Positions 21,984-30,531 of a DNA stretch of 64,000 bases are shown piece after piece. This DNA is from Kiritimatiellales bacterium (GTDB lineage: Bacteria; Verrucomicrobiota; Kiritimatiellia; Kiritimatiellales; Pontiellaceae), in NCBI GenBank assembly GCA_003246265.1, contig QKAU01000002.1:84164-148163 (forward strand). The letters are read 5' to 3'. Position numbers and translations under genes: made by a program. Every line of letters begins with the position of its first letter. Positions within the stretch are counted from its first letter, which is position 1. The notes beneath the pieces were generated by a model, which was not told where the DNA came from, searched no databases, and saw only the letters and a list, made by a program, of their open reading frames with translations.

Positions 21984-22008
21984 TCCAGCAAGGCTTCGCA
22001 TTCAGATC

Positions 22009-22036
22009 ATATTACTACGAATCGCGCTATTGTCGA
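22009..22036 (-). promoter_or_regulatory. Candidate promoter of the double XylR gene
   Basis: On the minus strand: -35 TCGACA (22031-22036, five of six to consensus), a 16-base spacer, and -10 TAATAT (22009-22014, four of six). Transcription would start near 22001, giving a short leader before the ATG at 21983. Its -35 box overlaps the -35 box of the opposite promoter. Confidence 0.45.
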
Positions 22037-22046
22037 TTCGGATTCG
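22018..22046. promoter_or_regulatory. Candidate operator: inverted and direct repeat over the divergent promoters
   Basis: CGAATCG (22018-22024) and CGATTCG (22034-22040) form a perfect 7-base inverted repeat with a nine-base spacer. GATTCG is also directly repeated (22035-22040 and 22041-22046), the half-site spacing style of AraC-family operators. The repeats cover both -35 boxes, so a bound protein could control both directions. The fused regulator encoded alongside is the obvious candidate; binding is inferred. Confidence 0.5.
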
Positions 22047-22057
22047 CCTTGTATGTT
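22030..22057 (+). promoter_or_regulatory. Candidate promoter of the 22108 gene
   Basis: -35 TTGTCG (22030-22035), 16-base spacer, -10 TATGTT (22052-22057), each four of six to the sigma-70 consensus. This would give a leader of about 44 bases ending in AAGGAATGGAG before the ATG at 22108. A weak promoter by itself, as expected for an activated one. Confidence 0.4.
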
Positions 22058-22107
22058 GTTATGCGTGCGGTTTGTAGCCAACCCTGTATGGAAAGGAATG
22101 GAGCGAG

Positions 22108-24564
22108 ATGAAATCAAAGAATACACCTATGCTGCTGATGTGCGCGGCTGTGTTTTTCGGTTCGGCGTATTTTGCGCCGGTCGAGGCGGCGAATTCGCCA
22201 TGGACAAGCAGCAACCGCATCGCCATCAGCGCGGACGGCAATCCTGACGCGGATGCGGACGACACCGGGGCAACGCCGTTTACACTGGCCATATTGGCCA
22301 AACTCGGACTGCAGGACAATTTGGTGCATTACGATTTCAACAATTTCCTGGAATACAAAATCATCAATCCAGGCAGCAACCGCATGTGGTTGAGCGCCAT
22401 GGGCGGACAAAATCGTTGGGGATTCGACAGCAGCCGCTTCTTCGATGCGTCTATTGATTCCGACGGGGCCGTTGCGCACCTGACGGCTGAAATCAATAAA
22501 TCAACGGCCGGCGATCCGCTCTACCTCATTGCGGCGGGTCCGATGGAACTGACCTATCGCGCACTGAAAGCAGCCAATCCCGCGGCGATTCAATACGTAA
22601 CGATTGTATCGCACCATCAGTATAATGAATATTTCAAGCCGCGCCTTTGGCAACGCAACTGGAATGATATTCAGGCTGAGTTTCCGGGCATTGGCTATAT
22701 CCGGATCGCAGACCAGAACGGGGCCATCGGCACGGGACTCAAAGGGGAAGTCGATTCGGACTTCAGCTGGCTTCAGACCCATGCAGACCCCAACCTGAAC
22801 TGGGTGTACGACCGCATCGTGGCCGGTTCTCCTGACGTCTCAGACGCGGGTATGACCGCCTGGCTGGTCGGCATCAACGGCATCGATGAAAAGGTATCCA
22901 TTGCCGAAATGCAGACCTGGTTCGGTACAAACTCCATTCCGATGAACGGCGGAACCGCGTCAACACCTGCTGCCCCGGCCGGTGTCGATCCATCCGTCGT
23001 GCCGCCCCCAACCGAAAGTATTTTTGAGGAAGTCGGCGGAAAGATCGTGATTGAGGCCGAGAGTGTTCCGCTGACTGACAAGTGGCATCTCCTTACAAGC
23101 GACTCGGCGTCCAAACCGGGTACAGTTTACAGCGGTGACGGTTATATTCGCTGGGAGCCTTCATGGATCGGTGAAATCAGCCAGCAACATCAGGGAGTTC
23201 TGTGCTACAAGCTTCGCATCACCAATCCGGGCAACTACCGCATGGCGCTGAGGTCTTCGCACTATGGCGCGCCGGCGCGCGACCAGTGGAACGACTGCTG
23301 GACCGTAATGGGTTTGAATCCGGTAAACCCCTACGGCATTACACGCAAAACCTACCACTCCATTACCCAGGCTGCCTTTGACAGCGGGACAGACTTTACC
23401 TGGGACACCACACACAACAACTATGGAACGGTTGCATCGACGGACGGAACCTATTCCCAGCCACTCTATGACCTCACTGCAGGTGATCACTATTTCTGGA
23501 TTCTGGGTCGCTCGGGCGGATTCCGGATCGACAAGATCCATTTCTTCCTCGAGGGCGTCAGCGGATTCAAGAGCGACTCCGAACCCGTGACCCCGATACT
23601 TCCCGGCGATCTTGAACCGCCTCCGACACCCACCTATCCTGTACAGGCATCTTTCGATGGATCAAATATTATCCTGAGCATGACCAATGGTCCGGCCAAC
23701 AACTGGTTTTCAGTGCTGTCCAAGACCAACCTGGCGGACGCGACCTGGACCACCAACGGGACGAGCATACCCCTGGACGGATCGGGCGCTGGTGCCTTTA
23801 CCAATCCGATGACGGCACTGCAGGCATTCTACGTCCTGGTTGAGTCCGGAGCGCCGCCGGCCCCGCAGCCTCCCTATACGACCAGCTTCGCCGGCCCCGC
23901 CTACAGCGCCGGCAATCTGCACGGACAGGATGGCTGGATTGCACAGACCCAGTGGCAGGCGGATGGTGCAGGGAATGTCGTGAACACAGTCGGAACATTT
24001 ATTCGTGCTCACAATACCGGCGTACTGGGCACCACCGCTACCGGTGAGGCGATGTCGATCAGTTCCACCTTCACACTTGGTGCCTATGCCACACCGTCCG
24101 CCGACATCGCGGATTGGGAGGAGGGGATCTTCGTGCAGGCCATGTCTCATCAAAATGGAGTGCAGGCATGGTCGGCTGGGCTTTCTGCCGGCATTTTCTA
24201 TGATGTTGGAACGGGCAATGTCGAACTCCGTGCGGATGCGGGTACGGAAGTCTCTGGAACCTACTCCGCAACCATCGGCGCTGCGACAGGCCTTGGCGGT
24301 ACCACCTACACGCTGGAAACGGTATACTCCAAGACGGCGGATGATACGTGGTCCGTGGTGGCCAAACTTATTCAGGGTGGAACTACGAATTCGATCAGCT
24401 ACACGGCTAGCGCGGGGATCGATCTGAATACCGACACCGATGGCGGCGGTATTCTGGGGGGATTCATGGCGGTTCCATGCGGCGGTGGTTCCGGCGGCGT
24501 TGCCACCGCTCCCTTTGGGCCCACGACGGTCATGGACTATTCCATTGAAGTTTTTGCGCTGTAG
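22108..24564 (+). CDS. Secreted multidomain protein with nucleoside-hydrolase-like N-terminus and carbohydrate-binding-like modules
   Basis: 818 residues. Signal peptide 1-27 (cleavage after VEA). Residues about 33-275 look like a nucleoside-hydrolase/DUF1593-type fold: an acid-rich start DADADDTGA resembling the DxDxxxDD calcium/ribose site, then YLIAAGPMELTYRAL resembling the GP(L/M)TN helix of that family. A segment from FEEVGGKIVIEAE (about 307) to about 490 resembles a CBM6/35-type jelly roll of the 'IEAE' class. A short Fn3-like or 'SKTNL' repeat follows (510-590), then a concanavalin-like C-terminal domain (595-818). No PEP-CTERM or other sorting tail is seen. It may bind or process polysaccharide outside the cell; the exact activity is unknown. 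Its DNA is visibly more AT-rich than the flanking core genes. Confidence 0.7.
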   Translation: MKSKNTPMLLMCAAVFFGSAYFAPVEAANSPWTSSNRIAISADGNPDADADDTGATPFTLAILAKLGLQDNLVHYDFNNFLEYKIINPGSNRMWLSAMGGQNRWGFDSSRFFDASIDSDGAVAHLTAEINKSTAGDPLYLIAAGPMELTYRALKAANPAAIQYVTIVSHHQYNEYFKPRLWQRNWNDIQAEFPGIGYIRIADQNGAIGTGLKGEVDSDFSWLQTHADPNLNWVYDRIVAGSPDVSDAGMTAWLVGINGIDEKVSIAEMQTWFGTNSIPMNGGTASTPAAPAGVDPSVVPPPTESIFEEVGGKIVIEAESVPLTDKWHLLTSDSASKPGTVYSGDGYIRWEPSWIGEISQQHQGVLCYKLRITNPGNYRMALRSSHYGAPARDQWNDCWTVMGLNPVNPYGITRKTYHSITQAAFDSGTDFTWDTTHNNYGTVASTDGTYSQPLYDLTAGDHYFWILGRSGGFRIDKIHFFLEGVSGFKSDSEPVTPILPGDLEPPPTPTYPVQASFDGSNIILSMTNGPANNWFSVLSKTNLADATWTTNGTSIPLDGSGAGAFTNPMTALQAFYVLVESGAPPAPQPPYTTSFAGPAYSAGNLHGQDGWIAQTQWQADGAGNVVNTVGTFIRAHNTGVLGTTATGEAMSISSTFTLGAYATPSADIADWEEGIFVQAMSHQNGVQAWSAGLSAGIFYDVGTGNVELRADAGTEVSGTYSATIGAATGLGGTTYTLETVYSKTADDTWSVVAKLIQGGTTNSISYTASAGIDLNTDTDGGGILGGFMAVPCGGGSGGVATAPFGPTTVMDYSIEVFAL

Positions 24565-24708
24565 ATCATTTTGCTCCCTCTCATCTGCGGCAGTGCTCCG
24601 GATTGACCACGACAACATGCCGTCCTCTTGAGTTTTAACTTTCACAACTTACACTCATCCACGAAACCTAGGGCAAAGACGTTTTTACAACAGAGAGGCG
24701 ATGGAAAA

Positions 24709-27276
24709 ATGAAAAACCGAATGCTTGGATACATGGTTGCGATAACAATAAGTGCGTCGCCGGTCTTGATGGCGGCCCCGTGGCAGGACACTGCGCTCAC
24801 GGTCGACCAGCGCGTGGAAGACCTGCTTTCGCGCATGACGCTGGAGGAAAAAATACAGCAATGCAGTTCGGACATTCCGGCGATCGAGCGCCTGGGCATC
24901 CCCGCCTACATGTGGTACGGCGAAGCTCTGCACGGTGTCATTGCCTGGAAATGCACCTCGTTTCCCCAGAACATCGCGATGGGCTGCACCTGGAATCCAG
25001 AACTGATGCTGGAGGTGGCCACGGCCATTTCCGACGAGGCGAGGGCCTTGAAGAACACGGGTCAGAAAGAGGTGATGATGTTTTCGCCCACCGTCAACAT
25101 GGCGCGGGACCCGCGCTGGGGGCGCAACGAGGAGTGCTACAGCGAAGATCCCTATCTGATGACGCAGATGGCCCGCATGTATGTGCGCGGCATGCAGGGG
25201 AATGATCCCGAATACCTTAAAACCGTGTGCACCGTGAAGCACTATGTCGCCAACAATGTGGATGCCGGCCGCGAAAGAATCCATTCCAGGATCAGCGAAC
25301 GGGATCTGCGCGAATACTATTTCCCGGCCTACAAGGCGTGCATCGTGGATGAAAATGCCGCCGGCATCATGACCGCGCTGAACGGGCTGAACGGCATACC
25401 CTGCTCGGGGCACGACTGGCTGGTTAACCAGGTGTTGCGCCAGGAGTGGGGGTTCAATGGGTATGTGATTGCCGACTGGAACGCCGCCAGCGGTATGTAC
25501 AAAAACATGAAATATGTGGGTTCTTATGCGGAAGCGTCCGCCTTGGCGATCAAATCCGGCGTCGACCAGGAGTGCTTCCGTCCGAAAGCCTCTCCCATGG
25601 TGAAGCATCTCAAGGAGGCGATTGACCAAGGCTTGCTGACCGAAAAAGATCTGGATGTGTCGGTGAAGCGCTTGTTGCGCCTCCGTTTCCTGACCGGGGA
25701 TTTCGATCCGCCGGAGATCAATCCCTATGCGCATATTCCGGAATCCGTGTTGGAGTGCGAGGGTCACCGCATGCTGGCCCGAAAGGCGGCCGAGCAAGGG
25801 ATAGTGCTGTTGAAGAACGACAACCCGACTCTGCCCCTGAAAAAGGAGATGAAGAAGATCGCAGTCATCGGACCCTTTGCCGATCGATGCTGGCTCGGAA
25901 TTTATTCCGGCCATCCCAAGAGCACGGTATCGCCGTTGGCGGGGATCAGGGACGCCTTCGATGGCGAGGTGGTTTATGCCGAAGGATGCGGCGTTACCGA
26001 AGAGCGGGATCCCGAAAAATTCCGTGAAGCCATGGCGGTTGCGAAGAGCGCCGATACCTGTATTGTGGTGCTGGGCAATGATGAAACCACTGCAACGGAA
26101 AACGTGGACCGGAAATCCCTGAACCTGCCCGGCGCCCAGCAGCAGTTGCTGGAGGAAGTCCATAAGGTCAATGCCAACGTGGTACTGGTTCTGGTTCCGA
26201 GCGGTGCGACTGCGGTAGGCTGGGCCCAGGACCATGTTCCGGCCATCCTCTGCCTGTGGCCCAATGGACAGGAACAGGGCCGCGCGCTGGCCGATGTGCT
26301 GTTCGGCAAGGTGAATCCCGGCGGAAAGCTCTGTTCGACATGGTTCCGGTCAGACAGCGACCTGCCGGATGTCCACGACTACAACGTGCACAACAATCGC
26401 ACCTACATGTATTTCAACGGCGAACCACTCTATCCGTTTGGATATGGCCTCAGCTACACTTCGTTTGAATACGGCAACCTGAAGGTCGACCAAGAGAAGG
26501 TGGCCTCCGGCGAAGCCATACGGCTTCGCTTCGATGTGCAGAATACGGGTTCGGTACCCGGTGATGAGATTACCCAGCTTTACATCAAGGATTTGGATGC
26601 AAGCGTGCCTGTGCCGAAGAAGGCGTTGAAAGGATTCAGGCGCATCCATCTTGCTCCCGGTGAAAAGAAGACTGTCGAATTGGAGCTTCCCTATGCCGCA
26701 TTGAGTTTCTGGGATGCGGATACGAAACGCTTCATCGTTGAGCCGGGCGAGTTCGAGTTGATGGTGGGCGCTTCATCGGAAGACATACGGCTCGAAGCAA
26801 GCGTGGTGGCGGATGGGGGAACGATACCCGAACGAAGGGTTGAGGCCAGGGAGGAGCGCACAGGCAACAAGGCCAGTAGGATATATGGGGCCATGTCCGA
26901 AGGAAGTAGCCAAGTTGCGCTTTCCAACGTGGAGGACCATAAGTGGGTTGAATATGCCTATACCTTCAAGGATCCCGGCTTCTATGTTAATGATTGGAAG
27001 GCGGAAGTATGGATCTCGTCGGCCGAAGGCAACGCTCGGATCAGGCTCTCCATGCTTGGCATGGACTTTGGTGAATATGATGTATCTGACCCTTCTGATT
27101 CAGGCGATGTCCTCAAACTTCCAGTCGCAATTCCCATTCCGCCGGAATATGGGCGAGAGTGTCAGATCAGGATCACCGTATTGCAAGGAAAGGTTGAAAT
27201 AGATTCAATCCACATCCATTCACCAGAAACCGGCAAACCCGCCGAGGTCAACTCCCCATCCTCGAAATCGGAATAG
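24709..27276 (+). CDS. Secreted GH3 glycoside hydrolase, beta-xylosidase/arabinofuranosidase-like, with extra C-terminal domain
   Basis: 855 residues. Signal peptide 1-23 (ends LMAAP). The GH3 barrel spans about 28-330, with YMWYGEALHGV (67-77), typical of the beta-xylosidase branch, and nucleophile Asp256 in GYVIADWNAAS. The alpha/beta sandwich spans about 360-600 and an Fn3-like domain follows, ending near 715. An additional roughly 120-residue C-terminal beta-rich domain (about 735-850, SSQVALSNVEDHKWVEY onward) resembles a carbohydrate-binding module. ATG 24709 is set by GAGAGG upstream; the longer ORF start at 24628 is not signal-peptide-like. It is 144 bases downstream of the secreted protein and probably in the same regulon. 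Substrate likely xylan- or arabinoxylan-derived oligosaccharides, by family inference. Confidence 0.9.
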   Translation: MKNRMLGYMVAITISASPVLMAAPWQDTALTVDQRVEDLLSRMTLEEKIQQCSSDIPAIERLGIPAYMWYGEALHGVIAWKCTSFPQNIAMGCTWNPELMLEVATAISDEARALKNTGQKEVMMFSPTVNMARDPRWGRNEECYSEDPYLMTQMARMYVRGMQGNDPEYLKTVCTVKHYVANNVDAGRERIHSRISERDLREYYFPAYKACIVDENAAGIMTALNGLNGIPCSGHDWLVNQVLRQEWGFNGYVIADWNAASGMYKNMKYVGSYAEASALAIKSGVDQECFRPKASPMVKHLKEAIDQGLLTEKDLDVSVKRLLRLRFLTGDFDPPEINPYAHIPESVLECEGHRMLARKAAEQGIVLLKNDNPTLPLKKEMKKIAVIGPFADRCWLGIYSGHPKSTVSPLAGIRDAFDGEVVYAEGCGVTEERDPEKFREAMAVAKSADTCIVVLGNDETTATENVDRKSLNLPGAQQQLLEEVHKVNANVVLVLVPSGATAVGWAQDHVPAILCLWPNGQEQGRALADVLFGKVNPGGKLCSTWFRSDSDLPDVHDYNVHNNRTYMYFNGEPLYPFGYGLSYTSFEYGNLKVDQEKVASGEAIRLRFDVQNTGSVPGDEITQLYIKDLDASVPVPKKALKGFRRIHLAPGEKKTVELELPYAALSFWDADTKRFIVEPGEFELMVGASSEDIRLEASVVADGGTIPERRVEAREERTGNKASRIYGAMSEGSSQVALSNVEDHKWVEYAYTFKDPGFYVNDWKAEVWISSAEGNARIRLSMLGMDFGEYDVSDPSDSGDVLKLPVAIPIPPEYGRECQIRITVLQGKVEIDSIHIHSPETGKPAEVNSPSSKSE

Positions 27277-27397
27277 TTCGGGAACGGGCGCTTTCAGGCG
27301 GCAGGATTTGATAAGGATTGCTGCAGCGTGTCGAATAGCACCGGTATCGAGTCCGGAGACGGTTTCTCGTTAATGGGTTCGTAGAGGGAGAAGGGAA

Positions 27398-29368
27398 TCA
27401 GGATTTTCCCAGTTCCTTGATCCGGTCGCGCAGAACGGCGGCGCGCTCGAACTCCAGCGCATCCGCGGCTTCTAGCATCTCCTGCTCAAGCTGGCGGAGC
27501 GCCTCGTTCACAGCGTAGTCCCCGCCGGCCTCGGCTACCGCCGATTCGACCGTCTCTTCGGCGCTTTCATAGAGGGTTTTCAGGCTCTCCTGGATCTTCT
27601 TCTTGATCGCCTGCGGCACGATGCCGTGTTCCGCATTGTAGGCCAGCTGCTTGCTGCGGCGGTGGTCGCACTTGTCGAGCATGCGCCGCATGGAGTCGGT
27701 GATCGTCTCCGCATACATGATGACCAGTCCCTGGACGTGGCGTGCCGCGCGCCCTGCCGTCTGGATCAGCGAGGTTTCGGAGCGCAGGAAGCCCTCCTTG
27801 TCCGCGTCGAGGATCGCGACCAGCGATACCTCCGGCAGGTCGAGCCCTTCGCGCAGCAGGTTGATGCCGATCAGGCAGTCCACGCTGCCACTGCGCAGCT
27901 CGCGCAGGATGTCGACCCGCTCCAGCGCGTCGATGTCGGAATGGAGGTACTGCACCTTGAGTCCGGTCTTTTCCAGGTACTCGGCCAGATCCTCGGCCGT
28001 CCGCTTGGTGAGCGTGGTGACGAGCGTCCGTTCGCCGCGTTCCGCGCGGCTGCGGATCTCTTCCATCAGGTCGTCGATCTGGTTCCTGAGCGGGCGGATC
28101 TCCACGGGCGGGTCGACGATTCCGGTAGGGCGGATGATCTGCTCGACCGGCTCACCGCCGTGCTCGAGTTCGAAGGGGCCGGGCGTGGCGGAGAGGAAGA
28201 CGATCTCGTTGGTGACCTGCATGAATTCATCGAAGCTCATCGGCCGGTTGTCGAGCGCGGAGGGGAGGCGGAAGCCGTGTTCAACCAGTACGCGCTTGCG
28301 CGCCTGGTCCCCGTTGTACATGCCGCGCACCTGCGGCAGGGTCACGTGCGATTCGTCGATCACCGTCAGGAAGCCGGGGGGGAAATAGTCGAGCAGGCAT
28401 TCGGGCCGCTCGCCCGCCTTGCGGCCCGCGAGGTGCCGGGAATAGTTTTCGATGCCCCCGCAGAAACCGATCTCCTTCAGCATCTCGAGGTCGTATTCCG
28501 TCCTCATCTTGATGCGCTGCGCCTCGATGAGGCGGTTTTCGCGCTCGAACCGCGCGACCTGCTCTTCCATCTCGCCCCGGATCGCGACCAGGGCGGCGTC
28601 GATCTTGGTTTGCGGCATCACAAAGTGCTTGGCGGGCGAAACCATGATGTGCTCGTAGCTTTCCAACCCGTTGCCCGTCAGTGGATCGATCTTCCGGATC
28701 GATTCGATCTCGTCGCCCCAGAACTCGATCCGGATGGCGTATTCCTTGGCGTAGGAAGGAAAAATGTCGATCGTGTCCCCCCGCACGCGGAACTTCCCGG
28801 GGCCCGGCTCGTAGTCGTTGCGCTCGTACTGGATGTCGACCAGTTTCCGCAGGATCGCATCGCGGTCGATCGACGCCCCCACGTCGGCGCTGACGACCAT
28901 CTGCCGGTAGTCTTCCGGCGAGCCGAGGCCGTAGATACAGGAGACCGAGGCGACGATGATCACGTCCTCCCGGTTGAGCAGGGCATCGGTGGCGGCCAGG
29001 CGAAGCCGCTCGATCTCCTCGTTGATGGAGGAGTCCTTTTCGATGAAGGTGTCGGTCTGGGGGATGTAGGCCTCGGGTTGGTAGTAGTCGTAGTAGGAGA
29101 TGAAATACTCCACCGCATTCCGGGGGAAGAAGGACTTGAGCTCGGCATAGAGCTGGGCCGCCAGCGTCTTGTTGTGCGAAAGCACTAGGGTTGGCCGGCC
29201 GTGGCGGGCGATGGCGTTTGCGATCGTGAAGGTCTTGCCCGAACCGGTCACCCCTTCGAGGGTCTGGAACTTGCGGCCCCGGGCAAGGCCGACGCAAAGG
29301 CGGTCGATCGCCTCGGGCTGGTCGCCGGTCGGCCCGAAGTCCGCCACGAGCTGGAACGGGAAATCCAT
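27398..29368 (-). CDS. uvrB: Excinuclease ABC subunit B
   Basis: 656 residues. Damage-verifying helicase of nucleotide excision repair. Walker A GVTGSGKT near residue 40, the beta-hairpin YYDYYQPEAYIP that clamps DNA, DESHVTLPQ helicase motif, the C-terminal helicase half (INLLREGLDLPEVSLVAILDADKEGFLR), and a C-terminal UVR motif (VNEALRQLEQEMLEAADALEFERAA) that contacts UvrC. The ATG at 29368 (MDFPFQLVADF) is the homologous start; the longer ORF is spurious. With recN, mfd and polA it makes the window rich in DNA-repair genes, though they are not clustered as an operon. Confidence 0.97.
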   Translation of the reverse strand: MDFPFQLVADFGPTGDQPEAIDRLCVGLARGRKFQTLEGVTGSGKTFTIANAIARHGRPTLVLSHNKTLAAQLYAELKSFFPRNAVEYFISYYDYYQPEAYIPQTDTFIEKDSSINEEIERLRLAATDALLNREDVIIVASVSCIYGLGSPEDYRQMVVSADVGASIDRDAILRKLVDIQYERNDYEPGPGKFRVRGDTIDIFPSYAKEYAIRIEFWGDEIESIRKIDPLTGNGLESYEHIMVSPAKHFVMPQTKIDAALVAIRGEMEEQVARFERENRLIEAQRIKMRTEYDLEMLKEIGFCGGIENYSRHLAGRKAGERPECLLDYFPPGFLTVIDESHVTLPQVRGMYNGDQARKRVLVEHGFRLPSALDNRPMSFDEFMQVTNEIVFLSATPGPFELEHGGEPVEQIIRPTGIVDPPVEIRPLRNQIDDLMEEIRSRAERGERTLVTTLTKRTAEDLAEYLEKTGLKVQYLHSDIDALERVDILRELRSGSVDCLIGINLLREGLDLPEVSLVAILDADKEGFLRSETSLIQTAGRAARHVQGLVIMYAETITDSMRRMLDKCDHRRSKQLAYNAEHGIVPQAIKKKIQESLKTLYESAEETVESAVAEAGGDYAVNEALRQLEQEMLEAADALEFERAAVLRDRIKELGKS

Positions 29369-29455
29369 GGCGCGAGGGTACACGGATCGATCTTTTATGA
29401 AAGAGAAAGTTGAAACCCCGCACAATAGCGGCTAGAACATCGGGCCTTCCACTGG

Positions 29456-29530
29456 GCGGGAGTAATTCAGTGGTAGAATGTCAGCTTCCCAAGCTGAACG
29501 TCGTGGGTTCGAGTCCCATCTCCCGCTCCA
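29456..29530 (+). tRNA. tRNA-Gly (CCC), CCA encoded
   Basis: A 75-base cloverleaf. The acceptor stem is GCGGGAG (29456-29462) with CTCCCGC (29520-29526), the discriminator is T and the CCA end is encoded (29528-29530). The D arm is ATTCAGTGGTAGAAT, the anticodon stem TCAGC/GCTGA surrounds the loop TTCCCAA giving anticodon CCC (reads GGG), and the T arm is GTGGGTTCGAGTCCCAT. It stands alone between divergent uvrB and the SHD1 gene. Confidence 0.95.
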
Positions 29531-29538
29531 TAATTTTC

Positions 29539-29568
29539 AAGGGCCTTCCCTGCGCGGGAAGGCCCTTT
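29539..29568 (+). terminator. Terminator after tRNA-Gly
   Basis: A 12-bp stem, AAGGGCCTTCCC (29539-29550) with GGGAAGGCCCTT (29556-29567), and a five-base loop lie nine bases after the tRNA's CCA end. The T run is short (three), so efficiency in the reverse direction, for the gene ending at 29604, is also possible. Confidence 0.8.
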
Positions 29569-29603
29569 GCCATTCCCCCTGCGGAAGGGGGGAGGCTGGA
29601 CGT

Positions 29604-30335
29604 TTAATACCAGCACTTTGGCGGGGTGGGGTAGCAACGGGTGCAGGTTTCGTCGAAGTAGGCGCCGATGGGCAGCTGCCTCAGGTTTTCGATGTTCTCG
29701 TAGAGCCATTTGTTCGAGGTGGAATGGGCAATGATCACGCCCCGCTTGTCGGTGATGATCACCAGGTTCCCCCCGTATTGCCGCCCGAACGTAAGGCCGT
29801 GCGAGATGTAATCCATGATTTCAACCACCCTGGAGCCCTTGAAGGAGTAGGAGAGGTCGTTCTCGCGGGTCAGGGTGAAGGAACTGCTGTCGCGGTCCAG
29901 CAGCATGTATTTATTGCCTGTCTTTTCCTGCCCGATGGCGAAGTATTCGATCTGCAGCGGGTAGGGGTAGTCGCCGGCCGAGGTTTGCTTGACCTTGGCG
30001 CCAAAGGTGAAGTCGTTGATGCGAGGTGGCAGCTCGGCTGAAAAGACAGGCGATGTTGCGATGATCCGCTGGCTGCTCGACTTGACGAAGTCGACCGACA
30101 GCCTGGGCGGGTTCGAAAGCGAGATCCACTCCTTGTCCTCGTCGCTCAGCGCATCGTAGGGGTACTTGACCTGCTTTCCACCGGCAAGCTCCAGGATGAC
30201 CTTGTCGCCCATTACGCTGATGTATTTGGCTTCGACCGTGCCGTCGCCGAACTGCCACGTTCGTATCTGGGCCAGGGAGGCGTTGGTCCCGAGGATCCAG
30301 ATGCCCAGCAAAATGAAGTATTTTAGCGCATTCAT
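29604..30335 (-). CDS. Secreted SHD1-domain protein of unknown function
   Basis: 243 residues. Signal peptide 1-22 (LLGIWILGTNASLAQ). Residues about 25-72 match the SHD1-type small beta-barrel (RTWQFGDGTVEAKYISVMGD, then the VILELAGGKQVKYPYDALSDEDKEW region), which is common in secreted proteins of Planctomycetes, Lentisphaerae and Kiritimatiellota. The remaining about 170 residues are not recognised. They contain a conserved-looking middle and end in TCTRCYPTPPKCWY, with three Cys that could form a disulfide or bind metal. The role is not known; an envelope or extracellular structural function is likely. Its stop lies 36 bases from the tRNA terminator. Confidence 0.75.
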   Translation of the reverse strand: MNALKYFILLGIWILGTNASLAQIRTWQFGDGTVEAKYISVMGDKVILELAGGKQVKYPYDALSDEDKEWISLSNPPRLSVDFVKSSSQRIIATSPVFSAELPPRINDFTFGAKVKQTSAGDYPYPLQIEYFAIGQEKTGNKYMLLDRDSSSFTLTRENDLSYSFKGSRVVEIMDYISHGLTFGRQYGGNLVIITDKRGVIIAHSTSNKWLYENIENLRQLPIGAYFDETCTRCYPTPPKCWY

Positions 30336-30531
30336 GTGGCTCTCCGCAGTCCCAACCCAAGTGTCCTGAAATTTGAATTGTGAAAAATGTCACGAAGGAA
30401 CGAGAAATTCAACCTGCGCCAGCGTGTTTTTTTCGAAGCGATGCCACGGATGGCGGATGTGGAAAATATGGGAATTTTTTGTGGCGCTAAACGGTATTTG
30501 TGAGAAGCTGTCGCGCTAAACACGGGGATGG

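Noticed and set aside
24628..24708. Longer start of the GH3 protein
   Set aside because: The extra residues are not a signal peptide and the site has no ribosome motif, whereas ATG 24709 has GAGAGG and a proper signal peptide.
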